A DNA stretch of 64,000 nucleotides from Adiantum capillus-veneris. Lineage: Eukaryota > Streptophyta > Polypodiopsida > Polypodiales > Pteridaceae. Location: positions 106,607,912 to 106,671,911 of the forward strand of contig CM043963.1 of NCBI GenBank assembly GCA_014529385.2. The letters are read 5' to 3'. The position numbers were made by a program, and so were the translations under genes. Position 1 is the stretch's first letter; each line of letters starts with the position of its first letter. Below the pieces are notes generated by a model that was not told the origin of the DNA, did no database searches, and was given only the letters and a program-made list of their open reading frames with translations. Positions 47,004 to 58,643 of the stretch are shown here, piece by piece.

Positions 47004-47088
47004 CTATAATCTCTTGTGTGTGAAATCTATCTCTCTCCATTAAGTAATCTACTCAATTATCTATTTAGCTACGTCTTATTTCCTAACA
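46277..47088 (+). repeat. 3' LTR of copia copy 2
   Basis: This is 812 bp. It has U3 with several GGCCGGTGGCC-type repeats, CCTATAAAAGGAGGCC as a likely TATA box (about 46735), and (TC)n at about 46950-47001. Compared over the shared 278 bp, the truncated 5' LTR differs at roughly a dozen positions. Confidence 0.9.
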
Positions 47089-48312
47089 TTCCTTACACAC
47101 CACACCTCCCCCTTTAGGAAGAAAAAATATGGACATCCTTTTTAGGTTTTTCGGGAAAGAGTAAAAGAACTTGACATGTGGAGGGAGTGATCATACAATG
47201 GCTTGGGACTCGGGATTAAACTTGACAAGAGAGAGGACATCGGTATTTCGAACACGGATGTAGCAAGAGTATGGTAGCTATTTCCACTTGCATACATCAC
47301 TCCATAGCATGATACACGTACATCTTGCTCATGAAAACATTAGTTTGCTATCCCAATGTGATGGACAAAATGAAGAACAACTAGGTGTTGCATCATCTCA
47401 GGAAGAAACAAAATCTTTGCGACATGCATCTTTCCACAAAAGGGGTTTTGTGAAGTGTTTCTTTATTGAGCAAAGACAATAAACTGAGTGAAAAGGGATC
47501 AAATCAACTAACTAATTGATCAATTAGTTGAATCAAAAGCAAAGGTTTGCAGGTCTTGAGCATTGTTGTCCACAAAAGGCACCTGTGCAATAATGTTGTG
47601 GCCCACAGTACTCCATTTACAGACAAGAAAACTCCAACCAAAACAATACAAATTTTAATGAGAATATTCCTTGCAATTTCCATTTCCTCATTTCAATCCA
47701 CCATGTAGAGAAAGAGGATGGCAAATGTAGTAAGAGTAACCTTGACAACGTCACTGGCATGGAGACTTGACAAGGTTGGCACAATTGATAAGTGACTACA
47801 AGGTTGGCACAATTGATAAGTGACTACCCTAACCAGTAATTCCTTCATCACAATACTTTGAGCGGTAAGCAAGAAGTAGAAGCAAAGATGCTAGTGCTAC
47901 AAGAGCAGATACAACATCTAGTCTGTTATGTAGAGGTGGACTCCAATCAGCCACATGTTGTGTAAACCATAAGGAAAAGAGACAAATGTTGCTAATGGCT
48001 ATTCATTAGGCAAGGGTGATCCTAAGCACTCCCTTCTTGTTCTTCTTTTACGGCTACAAAGAAAAAGTAGGGCAATCTTTAAGGCTATTGAAGAGTAGTC
48101 AAGGGTTGCACCAAACAAGGACATGCAAAGACTAAGAGCTTTAGCAAGGGCTTGGGAGGTGTGTATCATATCTAGCAGATGAAGATTCAGGAAAAGCATA
48201 CAAGAAATATTTCTAACCATCGTACCTATCGTCTCCATCAACGTGGTGTGCGCTTTTAAAAGTGGACCAAAAAATCTTGTCCAAGATCACTCCAAGAGCT
48301 TCCTTATATTAA
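47089..48312. other. Anonymous DNA with a 28-bp tandem repeat
   Basis: No gene is seen. CTACAAGGTTGGCACAATTG + ATAAGTGA is repeated in direct tandem at about 47769-47824. From about 48230 on, the sequence matches the left flank of copia copy 2 (GTGGTGTGCGC, GGACCAAA, CCAAGATCACT, TGCTAACCTACCAAGAT). Confidence 0.4.
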
Positions 48313-48583
48313 CTTGGCAGAGTACATGCCAAGATATTGCTAACCTACCAAGATCGGGCTTCCACCTTACACACCACAAGTTTCTTGACAATATGCTTAT
48401 TTTAAGAGAAACAATAGAAAACATTTAACTCCCTTCAAACTAAGAGAAATATCTTGGCAGAGTACATGCCAAGATATTGCTAACCTACCAAGATCGGGCT
48501 TCCACCTTACACACCACAAGTTTCTTGACAATATGCTTATTTTAAGAGAAACAATAGAAAACATTTAACTCCCTTCAAACTAA
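48313..48583 (+). repeat. 140-bp period tandem duplication
   Basis: CTTGGCAGAGTACATGCCAA... to ...CTCCCTTCAAACTAA is identical over 131 bp at 48313-48443 and 48453-48583, with nine bases between (GAGAAATAT). The identity implies a recent event. Each copy contains the uninterrupted counterpart of the copia copy 2 insertion site. Confidence 0.9.
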
Positions 48584-48680
48584 TCATTATCTTTTCGATT
48601 CACATCGAAAAATCATTAGCATTTACGTAAACAAGTGATAGCATCACAAGACTTGCTAACAATAGTTTGGTACCAAAAAA

Positions 48681-49878
48681 GGACACTTAAGTGTCCTTTT
48701 TTTACAAATTTAAATTAAATTCTAATTGCATCATACGGTGTACTTAAGAAAAACCTCTTGATATGCTTAAATATGTTAGCTAGAGAGTCTTTTGAAAATA
48801 TAACCTTTCATTTTAGAAGCTATGATGATCAAGTACTATACTCATCAAGTGGGCCCTCGTAAGATTGTGATTAATGCTTTGAAGAAATCGACTTTATAAT
48901 CTTAAGAAAAAATGAAGAGACCTTGTAGAAAATTATAGCAACTTTTTCACAATCGTGCTATAGATAATTGCAGCTTTTATGTGCAATTTTTTTAATTTTT
49001 TTACTTTAGAATATATAAAATAATGTTGAAGTTCTATGTGTTTGATATGGCCATTTCAAGGATATTGTTGTATACAAAGAAAAGTATGTGTCAATATATT
49101 TGTGAGTTTTAGAAGTGCTCACCATCTCCATTGAAAACTCATGGTGGCAAGTAAGAGTGCTTTGGTAAGCAATAATTAATGGATTCTTTCAAATATTTAG
49201 TAATGTACATGTGAGAAATTGATATTTTATTTATTAAGACATAAGCATTCAAAACCTCAAATAACTTCAAACTTTCCAGGTAGATCAACTTAATGTGTCA
49301 AAGTACATGGTATGGACACAATTGGGGCACCTGAAACCATGGTTTCAACGTTATAGTGGAAGACTCAAGATTTTCAAGAGTTTTTGCGCAATAAAAATTT
49401 CAAGATAGGGTTCAAGAAACGAGATTTAATTGAGTTAGAGAGCCAAAGAAATACGTAGTTTTTTGGTTTCAACATATAAAGTCATTTGCACTTGTCAAAT
49501 TGCACTAGAATAGCCCCAATTCCATGAATGAGAGGACCTTTGAAAGGCCAAAATTATGCTCTTAATCAGCACATAAAAACTATCCCTTGAAGGTTATTCC
49601 ATTGTTTTGCAACACTAAGTACTAACACTTCGCTTTTACAAACATAAAAAAGGCCATCTCTACAAAAAAAAAAAAAAAAAAGATTTTTTTGACACAATAG
49701 CTTGAAATTTTGCTTGAAATTTTACTAGAATTTACGACTTAGATCTTATTCCAATTTTTTCCATAAGGCTTGTACTTTGACATGAAAAAAAATCAATGTT
49801 TTTTTTCTCTCATATAACTAACCCATGGTAGAAATAAATTGTCAAATCTTGGAAAAAAAATAGGACACATGAGTGTCC
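48681..49878. mobile_element. 1.2-kb terminal-inverted-repeat element, non-coding
   Basis: The left end GGACACTTAAGTGTCCTTTT (48681) and the right end, whose reverse complement is GGACACTCATGTGTCCTATT (49878), form imperfect terminal inverted repeats that are themselves near-palindromes. The interior is AT-rich without long frames. A non-autonomous DNA transposon is the simplest reading; the superfamily is not assigned because no clear target duplication is visible. Confidence 0.5.
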
Positions 49879-50413
49879 AATTATAAGACTACTGTTAATA
49901 ATGAAATGCATTACAAGGCTTTTTTTTTTTTTTTTTTTAACTCACAATTGTGAGTGGATTATATTAGCCTATCACAAGGATTGTTAATCATGAAATGCAT
50001 CTTGACTAAATCAATGACATTTCTTTATACAAATTTCTTTCTACAAGGTAATGCTATTGTTGTTTAGTGTAGTCTTTTTGCTACGAAGACTTCTAATGCT
50101 ATTGAAAAAGAACAAAATTTAAAATAAGTGCAAATCAAAGTGACAAAGCTTGATATTTGTGCGGTCTAAAACTAAAGAGTATTGAGACATACGTATCACA
50201 TCATGCTCTTCAAAATTAAGAACTCGATGCATAAACACATTGAAATTTGTGTGTTGCAACTTGCTATAGAATCTATATTAATAGATAATGGGGGAGGTAA
50301 TTTCGGGTCCCTCCGAACACGTGACGAAAGGAGGTTTATCCGACCCATAGCTGCGGCAGTGTCGCTTGCACCTGAGTGCGCTCAGTGAGAGAGAAAGCGT
50401 CTGGGCCTTGCGT

Positions 50414-50465
<52 letters not shown>

Positions 50466-52789
50466 CGGCTGAACTAGTCATTGTAAATAATGATCGAAAA
50501 AACACTTGATGCATTGCAAGAAATTGCAAAAAAAAAAACAAAGTGAATAGTAGCGGCATTGTTTAACCTCACTAAAGTGATATTGCTTTCTATTCCTATA
50601 GAATTTCAACTTCAAAAAGAGACCTCAATGTCCATAGCTAGTGGGATTGCAACTCATCTCCACCATCAGGATTCATCCTGTGCACTTGGATCACTTTGCC
50701 AAGGCTTCTTCACCACATGATTATAGCATGGGCATTTTACATTTAATTTTGAGTTACATAGCACACAATAGATCTTGTCTCTATAGCTGTTTTTTAGCTC
50801 ATATGAAAGCACAATAATTGTTAAACTCAACAGATTTCTTTCAACATATTATGTTCACAACCCAAATGCAAGGTTCTAAGCTTCGAGGTGGAGATAAAAC
50901 TCAAAAGAAATAATTTGCCCTCATTGAAAAACTTAGTAAGTTATATATCATTCCATAACAGGAATTTGTAATTCTATGATTTTGCTAATATAATCTACTC
51001 ACCATTGTGAGTTTTGGAAAAAAGGAAGTTATATATCATTCCAATGGATAACCGAAAGAAAGCATAAAGAGGGAGGAAGTTATTGTGTTTAAAAATAAAA
51101 GGGACTTACAATTTTTATTTTTATTTTTTTGAGGTGGCCCTACTCAGAGTTTTTTTGGGTTGGTGAACGTTCGAGTTGACACTCTATCGGAAAGAAAGGG
51201 ATTAGTTTACAAACTTCAACAAGATAATAAGAGGGTTGTTTGTGATAGGAAAAACAACGAAAGTGACAATAGAATTTATTTATTTATTTTGTCACAATAG
51301 ACAATAGGGTATTAGACTTTTTGGAAACAAGTGTAACAATGACTTATTTAGATTACAATGTATTCCAGAATCCAAAAGCATTAAAAATAATGTTTGACAA
51401 AATACTCGATGGCCCTCTTTAAAGAGGTACACAAATGTCAACACTCTCTCACAAAGGCCTAAATGAAATAATTTAAAATTATCATTAATTTGTCATATGG
51501 CATTAATCGACAAGCTTTTTTCAATGGTTCAAATTTGCACCCAAAAATCCACCCTTCACTAAGGACTACTTATCTAGTCCAAAAAGAAGAAGGAATGACA
51601 CGTTTTTACGAATTATAATCATATGACGAAAACTTATTGAACTCTCTTCTCTTTTGAAACATAAAATCGATCTAAACAATAAAAAATGATATCTTCATAT
51701 ATAAGTACAAGTATTAAGCTATAATTTTGCTAATACTCCATATCCTAGGTTTTCGTGTTGCTATGAAACATGATGATCACAAGACACACTGCTCCAATTG
51801 CCGTACAACACACGTCCTCGTCAGCACAAAGGTAACATACTTTGGTCAAGAACAAGTATAAGTCCCCTCCCCCCACTCCTACTGTTGTCACTGAAAATTA
51901 ATACATTGACAACACTAAACAAAAATAATCAATGAGTGGATCAAGCTAGAGACCATATGGAACAATTTGATGGCAAGAGAGAGTGCTTCAGTGGAGAGGA
52001 GTGCACAACTTAGTCTCACAATGCAATGCAAGGTTGATGTTGCAAGAATTTTACCATGTCATAGTTGTAGAGTAATCATTATACAAAAAAACTCCCCAAT
52101 CCATCGTCCTCAGACTCCAAGCAATGTAAGTCTGATACTATTTGTGTTGTGATTTCTTTTCCATTCTCTAGAATGTTGTTTCAATGTATTACTCGTTCTT
52201 ACATCTACTACTACTACTTCTACTCACTCTACCTCAACTCTTGCGCGGTTACTCCTCTAAACTAACGCAAATCCAATGCAGATAATGAAGCACTCAAATT
52301 TTCTACCATATCCATGCAAGATGAGCTAATGTGCACCTAGACCAAACCAATCAAGGGCATTAAATACCCCGTGGCAACTAGTGTCCATGAACTAGTGCTA
52401 AATCTAAACTAACATAATATGGCGGAAGGGGGAGCCCTTCACACGTGTTGAAATCTGCGACATGAAGGTTAAACTCCAAAACTTAGAGAAGTCCTTGTGC
52501 ACGTGATAAAGAGGGAGAGAGAAAGAGAGAGAAAGGCCAGCCGTACTGGTACCCCATAAGACCATGGCACTCAATGTCCATTAACTAGTGCTACAATTAT
52601 CTTTTGGCTCAAGCCCCAACCCAAACAAACACAAATCTTTGCCCTTTCTAATAGAATAATTCGCCGAATTTTCAAAAAAAAAAGTTGCATTATATGTATA
52701 TTACTCATTTTAGTCAGGAGTGCAATTGTATAAAAGCAAAACACAACTTGTGCTCATGACAATATTGCTTCTGACAGCCAAGTTTACAA
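49879..52789. other. Anonymous AT-rich DNA with a (GA)n array
   Basis: Poly-T (49921-49938) and (GA)n at about 50417-50463 are the only clear structures. GTTAAT(A/C)ATGAAATGCAT occurs at 49892 and 49983. I see no gene; short frames have no domain. Confidence 0.4.
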
Positions 52790-53017
52790 GTGTTGATTAA
52801 GGTTACTCCCTCCACAAGAAAGTTCTACGAGGAGGGGGAAGCCCTTCCTCCAAAGGGGGAGAAAACTCTGTACAAAATTGATTCCTATATCCATGGAAGA
52901 CAAACCCAAATCTCACTACAATGTATAGTACAAGGGAACCCTAAATCCCACATCTACTGCAGACAGGCAGGCATTACATGGCTAACAAACCGCGTCGAGA
53001 TTGAATGATGAGAGAGT

Positions 53018-53205
53018 TCTCAAGGATGGGAGCCCGAGCTTTTGCTAAATGGGGCATAGACTTTGAACCATTACCACGTTGCACCATAGGAGTGGTTGGA
53101 TGGGGCTCAATCTCAAGGATGGAAGCACGCGCTTTTGTTAAATGGGGCATAAACTTCGATCCACCACCACTCAGTACCGTCAGAGTGGTCGAATGGTGCT
53201 TAATA
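53018..53205. repeat. 93-bp tandem duplication beside the 53-kb gene
   Basis: TCTCAAGGATGG(G/A)AGC(C/A)CG(A/C)GCTTTTG, AAATGGGGCATA and AGAGTGGT/GGAGTGGT recur at 53018 and 53111. This lies about 50 bp beyond the stop codon of the minus-strand gene at 53256-53714 and would fall in its 3' region. Confidence 0.65.
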
Positions 53206-53255
53206 TAACAAAGACATGTAGAATAGAACCTCTCTGACGTTTCCCACATACAAGC

Positions 53256-53714
53256 TTATGCTTCATCATGAGACAGACGACCATAATTGAATGCATCGAT
53301 GTGACCGTCAATGCCGCCGAAGGAGAAGCTACATGGAAGATCCTCTGCACTTTCAGTTCTCCCAAAAGCTACCACACTTAGATTCTTAAGTTGATCCTCT
53401 AAATACTCATGAATTCTGTTTTCCCTCAAGCAGCCCTCATCTCTTCTATGCACATCCTCAAAGCCCTGCATTCCTGCATATTGCATTCCCAACCTCCGCC
53501 TGCGGTTCGCATCGGTAAGACTCCGTTGCACGCGTAGACTCAAGAGGAAGAGAAATTTGAGAAGGGCCATGACTCCCATAGAGAAGAGGGAGGTGAAGAG
53601 GAGGAAAGGGGAGGTGATGAGAAGCAGAGGGAGCCAGAAGGGCAGGCAGACGACTGCGGTGGTGGCAGCAGCGAGCAAAGCTGTTTTCGGGTGCCGCCGG
53701 GCGAGAGAAGCCAT
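53256..53714 (-). CDS. Probable host gene: small membrane-hairpin protein
   Basis: The ATG at 53714 lies in CCCATGGCTTC, a strong plant start context; the frame is open further upstream (to 53933), but that part is Pro-rich and unlikely to be coding. The product is about 152 aa: MASLARRHPKTALLAAATTA, then a long hydrophobic stretch (about residues 14-58, FWLPLLLITSPFLLFTSLFS with a Pro in the middle), a basic RVQRSLTDANRRRR, then a soluble acidic C-terminus (LEDQLKNLSVVAFG; SFGGIDGHIDAFNYG). The central hydrophobic hairpin recalls oleosin-like or ER hairpin proteins, but the oleosin proline-knot is not seen and I assign no family. GC content is higher than the surroundings, as for real exons. 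An intron after RRRRL cannot be excluded. Confidence 0.5.
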   Translation of the reverse strand: MASLARRHPKTALLAAATTAVVCLPFWLPLLLITSPFLLFTSLFSMGVMALLKFLFLLSLRVQRSLTDANRRRRLGMQYAGMQGFEDVHRRDEGCLRENRIHEYLEDQLKNLSVVAFGRTESAEDLPCSFSFGGIDGHIDAFNYGRLSHDEA

Positions 53715-54474
53715 GGGAAGGGGGGAGGCAACAAGAGAATGAGGCGCAGGCCCGCGTGCTAGCTGCCTCGCAGATGTAGCAGGGAGAGGAGCGTCCTCTG
53801 GTTGTGCTTGTGGGCAGAGAGAGGCTGGCAGTGGATGAGAGTCGAGGGGGGGGAGCTCTCTGTCTGTGGGTGAGTGATGGGGATCAAGATCTGCAGAAGG
53901 GGGGAAACCCGGAAAGGGGGGACAAAGGGCCAAGTCTGCAAATGCTTATTGGTAGAGGGAGAAAGCGACTACCGAGATTCATGGTGGTGGGCGGCCAATG
54001 GGCTTATCCAGATTCCAGAAAGAGAGAGTGTGTGGGGGGCGGGGCCCGCCTTGGCCTTTTCACAGAGGAAACGACGCCGCACGCTATGTGCCACGAGGCT
54101 GTCTGATTATAGTCATGTGTAGGAACCTTGCCTACGAGAGCGATTTACGTGTCGGCAGTGGAGTCGTGGAGACCCGAAAAGCCATCCTCATTTCTGAACA
54201 CCTTGAGGAATCACAATTGAGAATTTCAATCGTCGGTCCTCATCACTATATCACAAGGACCTGCTCGAATGGGATCAATAGTGGAGACGCGCCAATCGTG
54301 CATGCTCAAATGGGATCAATAGTGGAGGAGGAAAACATGGGGCGCGTCAATCGTGGACCGTCACATTCGGTAATTTCCCTGAATTTATTAGTCTATCCAA
54401 ATTTACAAATTTGCTCTGAATTTACTAATCGGCCCACATTTACAATGTGACATACTCGAATCCTCTATATTTCA

Positions 54475-54590
54475 ACGAACGCATGCAAGCGTAGTGGTTA
54501 TTGCACATGGCTGGTTATTGCACATGCAAGCGTAGTGGTTACTGCACATGGTTGGTCGCGGGTTCAAGACATGGGGTGCGGACTGCCCCG
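54475..54590 (+). repeat. tRNA-derived SINE head (candidate)
   Basis: GCAAGCGTAGTGGTTACTGC and, 30 bases on, GTCGCGGGTTCAAGACATGG look like Pol III A and B boxes. The A-box part (ATGCAAGCGTAGTGGTTA(T/C)TGCACATGG) is present twice (54483, 54525). A tail with repeated CCGAATTTAC follows (54588-54655). Confidence 0.45.
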
Positions 54591-55167
54591 AATTTACAAC
54601 CCTACCCAAATTTACGTTTCTCCCTGAATTTACCAAATGTCCCGAATTTACAAATGTGCATCTGACGGTCTGAATCACCTCAACCGTAGATCCCATTTCA
54701 TGAGTGTGGAGGATCATCGGAGGCAGGCAATCCTGATTCCTGATTCCTCCTTAAGCGTAGGTTTCTCACTTGAGTGAGGTCGCATTAAAGCACGCGTCAC
54801 CTATTTCAACTCTTCTGCAAAAAGAACTCCATTCTAAAAGAGAGAGACATAGTCTAGTAGCGGCTGCCTCAGCCACCAAAAAGAGAGAGAGAGTGTGTAG
54901 CTTCCTTGAGACAATTCTGCCGTTTTTAGCCGCGTTGAAACTTGAAGTCTTCGTTGTCAACCTCAACAAAAAACGTGAACTATGCTGTGCAAAAGCGCTC
55001 TTAGGCCTATGTCACACTGGGACAGACACAAGCAAGCCAAGCTGAGTTGGCATGCATCTATTCGCGCACTCCCAAAGCTGCAGATGGCCATGAGCGTTGT
55101 CAGAGGGACGGCCTACGTTGCCCGTCCCACTTTTGAAGGTTGTAGCCAATTGCAAAAAGTAAACGCA

Positions 55168-55250
55168 GGTAGAATGCCGATAGGATTTGAACTCTGGCGT
55201 CCTGTGTGAGAGCCAAAGAGCCCACCATTTGGCTAACGTCGATTTGTTGC
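55168..55250 (-). repeat. tRNA-derived SINE head, minus strand (candidate)
   Basis: On the minus strand ACGTTAGCCAAATGGTGGGC and, after about 30 bases, GCCAGAGTTCAAATCCTATC resemble tRNA A and B boxes. There is no complete cloverleaf or anticodon stem I could confirm, so this is a SINE or tRNA relic rather than a tRNA gene. Confidence 0.45.
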
Positions 55251-56162
55251 TAAGTGGGTGCGACAATTTAGATATTACCTTGTGTGACACCAAGCAACCG
55301 GCCTCCTTCCAAAAAAGAGCTTAGGCGCCCGTCCCAGTGTGACAGGGCCTTATTTGCTAGGGGGACATGTGCATGGGATCAATGCTCTCCATGCAAAGAA
55401 GCCATGTTGTTTAGACACGATCATGACCTCAATCATGTGATGTGCCCGCCTTTCAACTAGAATCCTTGGTCTCATGCCCAACGCCTTGCAACTAAAGAAG
55501 AGGGAAGATGATTGACAAGGTTGCCCTGTCATGGGATCAAGGGCTGAGAGCCATTGTAGAGTTGACAAAAAAATTACCCCCTCCCGTGTGGGCCCTCTCG
55601 TAAGCACCCCACACGGAGGGGGTTAATAGTAAAAGAGAAGCTGATTTGATTAATTCGACGTGACGTGCCTCACGCACACGTAGAGGGTGAAAGGGTAAAA
55701 CATTCGTTTTGCAATTGTAGTGGAGGTGGGAGACATCTTAGAGGAGGCCTACAAGGGAGGGGTAAGGGCTAGTTCGCATGGACCACAATCATATGATCTG
55801 CCACGATAACATTCAATGGCTCTTCTCTCTCTAAACGTCTTTCAATCTTAAAAGGCATACATTTCTTTGTCATCTTCTACCTCTTTTGGACAGCCGCCTA
55901 GACGTTCAAGTTGTCGTCATATTCACACAAGTTGTTGACACATGTGACCAATGCTTTGATTGCTATCATCAAGCGAACACCCAGTGCTTAGTAACCGACA
56001 ACCCTGTCTGAATTCCAAGAGGGCAATACCCACAGAACCTAGCCCTAACCCGTCATCCATCAAAATTGGCTACCCCTCTCAAAATTGAATACAATTACAA
56101 TCACCCCCTCCCTCTCAAATTCTCACAATAAGTTCAAAATTTAAAAATTTTGAAATACTTAG

Positions 56163-56164
56163 TT

Positions 56165-56221
<57 letters not shown>

Positions 56222-56265
56222 GGGGAGAAGAAATAGTAGTATTTTAACTTCTTAGGAAACTATCC

Positions 56266-56302
<37 letters not shown>
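56163..56302. repeat. (GT)n(GA)n and (GA)n arrays
   Basis: GT then GA repeats at 56163-56217, and a second (GA)n at about 56269-56302. This is the (TC)n(AC)n composite seen elsewhere, here in the other orientation. Confidence 0.85.
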
Positions 56303-56307
<5 letters not shown>

Positions 56308-57150
56308 TTTCTTGCTCCAAGAAGGAAAGATGAACAATTAAAAAAAAGCTGCAAATTTTATAAATGGAAAGGAATTGGCAAAGTTTGAAAAAAAAAGAAT
56401 AAAATAATGTTTCATTCATGTCCTTCCATACTTTGGAGGAGAGGGAAATGAAGGCTGCCACATAGAAAAGAGTGTCCAGTTCATGGAAAACTTAGAAAAA
56501 GTTCACATTTCACGATGCCAAGTAGGGAATCCCCAAGAAAACAAGTGATAAAATCACAAGGCCCGCCCTTGAGAAGAGCAGGGGACCATTGCAATCTTTA
56601 AAAAAAGAAAAAAAAGGAACAAACGTTACAAAAATTGCAATAACAATGGCTTTACTGCCAAATTTGGGCTAATTAAATTTCAAAAATACCTTTACATCTC
56701 AAAATCAAGAAATTAACATTTCAAAAATGCATTTACATCTCAAAATTGGAATATTTTCATCTCTAAAGAGTGGGAAGGCATGTTATGTGAATGTGGGAGA
56801 CGAAAAGCGACGAAGAGGGTGACCTAGCAGGAAAAAAAAAGAGTAGGAAGGGATAGTGGTAGTTGTCAGAGGGGTTGGCATGTGAAGAGCACTACAAATT
56901 TTGTTATTTATCTTTAACTTTTATATTTGAAAACTAAAAAACTTCATAATTTAAAGAATTTGTGTAAAATTTTTAAATTTAGTTATTACTTCTAAAGTTT
57001 CTCATACATAGGTTACATAAATTTTTGGAAAAAAGTTAGCATATTAAATAGGCAAACTACTTTATTCCTTCCCTTCACTTTCTCTCACCAACTTTGCCCT
57101 CACTCCCACTTGCAATCTCTAGCTAACGGTTCTTTGTCCCACTTGCCATG

Positions 57151-57153
<3 letters not shown>

Positions 57154-57196
<43 letters not shown>

Positions 57197-57289
57197 CTCT
57201 CGGCTCTCTCCTCTTGCCTACGTTTGTCCACCACTGTCGACGAGCTCCGTTGACGCCGCCGACAGTCGACAACCACCACTCGGGCCACC

Positions 57290-57353
<64 letters not shown>
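57154..57353 (+). repeat. Paired (TC)n arrays
   Basis: (TC)n at about 57154-57194 and 57294-57353, with about 100 bp of GC-rich sequence between (GTCGACGAGCTCCGTTGACG, near 57237, with short palindromes). Confidence 0.85.
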
Positions 57354-57356
<3 letters not shown>

Positions 57357-57859
57357 TCCTCGGTGGGGCGAAGATTGTGTATGGCACTACAAGCAGAGTA
57401 GCAATAGTTTGAGACAGATCCATTGAGCTGGCTAGAATCCCAACAAGAAAGAGGGAATCTCCACACTTGCACGACAGGAGGTTGCCATAGAATCAAGAAC
57501 GACCAGGCACCATCGTCACTTACCCCTTCCAAACTGCATGCATATGTATGTGCTCCCACCGTCTCTCCTGCTACTGCGGACATCCTGCCCTCTGGTATTG
57601 CATAGCGCCACTAATTAATATCCAACCACTGGAGGCAGTTGACGTCCTCACTGAAGATGCCAACGCTGCTAAATGTAGCGGCCTTTTTAGCGGCAATGAA
57701 GCTAGCTTTTTCTTTAGCTTTAACAGCAGTACTGCTCCCTGCTTTTGGAACATGGTTTTTGGTTGCAGTTACGGCAGTACAGAGGGGTGATTTGTCCTAT
57801 ACAATCTCTGGCTTGTCGTTATTGAGGAGAGCACCGATAGCGGGACCATCCGGCCGGGG

Positions 57860-58155
57860 GCTAATTCCGTTGACGGCAGTGAACTGAAGGGGGGAGCAGG
57901 GGGCCGATGGCGTAAGTGCGAACGGGGAAGTTGGCGACAAGGGCGTGAAGGCAGTCGGTCAGAGAAAGTATTGAGGAGGACAGCGGCCGCCCACAGCATG
58001 GGCTGTAGCTGGCGGGATAAGAACCGATAGATGAAATCAGCAGGGTCGCTTCTCACAATGATGGGCAAGTCGTTGAGATCCATTGGTGGCAGGCCCGGGA
58101 TGCAGGAAACCATTTCCGTGTTACTGTCCTCAAATACAGCGTTGGCAGCTGCAGG
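57860..58155 (-). pseudogene. UGT85-like glycosyltransferase fragment
   Basis: The minus strand reads MVSCIPGLPPMDLNDLPIIV, RSDPADFIYRFLSRQL, and AAAVLLNTFSD. This matches the region just before the domain linker of plant family-1 UDP-glycosyltransferases, especially UGT85-type (IPG....RDLPSF.R..DP.D....FL, then A...(L/I)NTF). A frameshift near 57955 leads to ALVANFPVRTYAIGPLLPP, which continues the match (FP..Y.IGPL). About 85 residues are covered of a usual 480; the PSPG sugar-donor motif is absent. A possible splice acceptor (CCTGCAG) lies at its upstream edge. A gene relic or transposon-captured piece. Confidence 0.6.
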
Positions 58156-58549
58156 TTATATATGACAATTTTAATCAGAATTAATTCTGCAGAATATACC
58201 CAGTGTAATAAAATCTTGCTTTACCTTTCAAGGTTGGCATTCCTTGCGAGATCAGCCCATACATATGCCAGATCACATGATAGACACCCGCAAAGGACAT
58301 CCAGAAGGACACCCGTGGGACGCCCGCCACACACACATGCGCTCACACACACTTTCAACATGGTGTCATCTCCTTTCCCATCGCTAGGTGCTATTCCTTC
58401 TCACTGTTGCCCCATCGCCCTCATAGTTCTCTTCAAATCCCTCACAATGCAGGGCAGCTCTACCTGGCCCAACCTAGTCCAGCTGTACGTGATGCACCAA
58501 CAGGGCACTATCACGCAGGGCAGTACGCAGACTGAGATATAGGGGGAGA

Positions 58550-58551
<2 letters not shown>

Positions 58552-58643
<92 letters not shown>

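Larger units (their letters stand above)
44297..47088 (+). mobile_element. Internally deleted copia element (copy 2, sibling of copy 1)
   Basis: It starts TGTTAAGTATGG and ends CTAACA. The first 278 bp are LTR U3. At about 44574 the sequence jumps (GTCAATGGCCG|ATACCTATTCC) to a point equal to about 9796 in copy 1, so the rest of the 5' LTR, PBS, gag, protease and integrase are gone. RT, RNase H, the polypurine tract and a full 3' LTR remain. The flanks TGCCT (44292-44296) and TTCCT (47089-47093) are a target duplication with one mismatch. The 3' LTR ends in the same (TC)n and TACGTCTTATTTCC block as copy 1. Confidence 0.9.

Noticed and set aside
55168-55250. A functional tRNA gene
   Set aside because: Only A- and B-box-like words are seen; no acceptor stem pairing or anticodon loop could be confirmed.
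57639-57887. Plus-strand frame MTSSLKMPTLLNVAAFL... as a membrane protein
   Set aside because: Hydrophobic but short, its end overlaps the start of the UGT-like remnant on the other strand, and no family is recognised.
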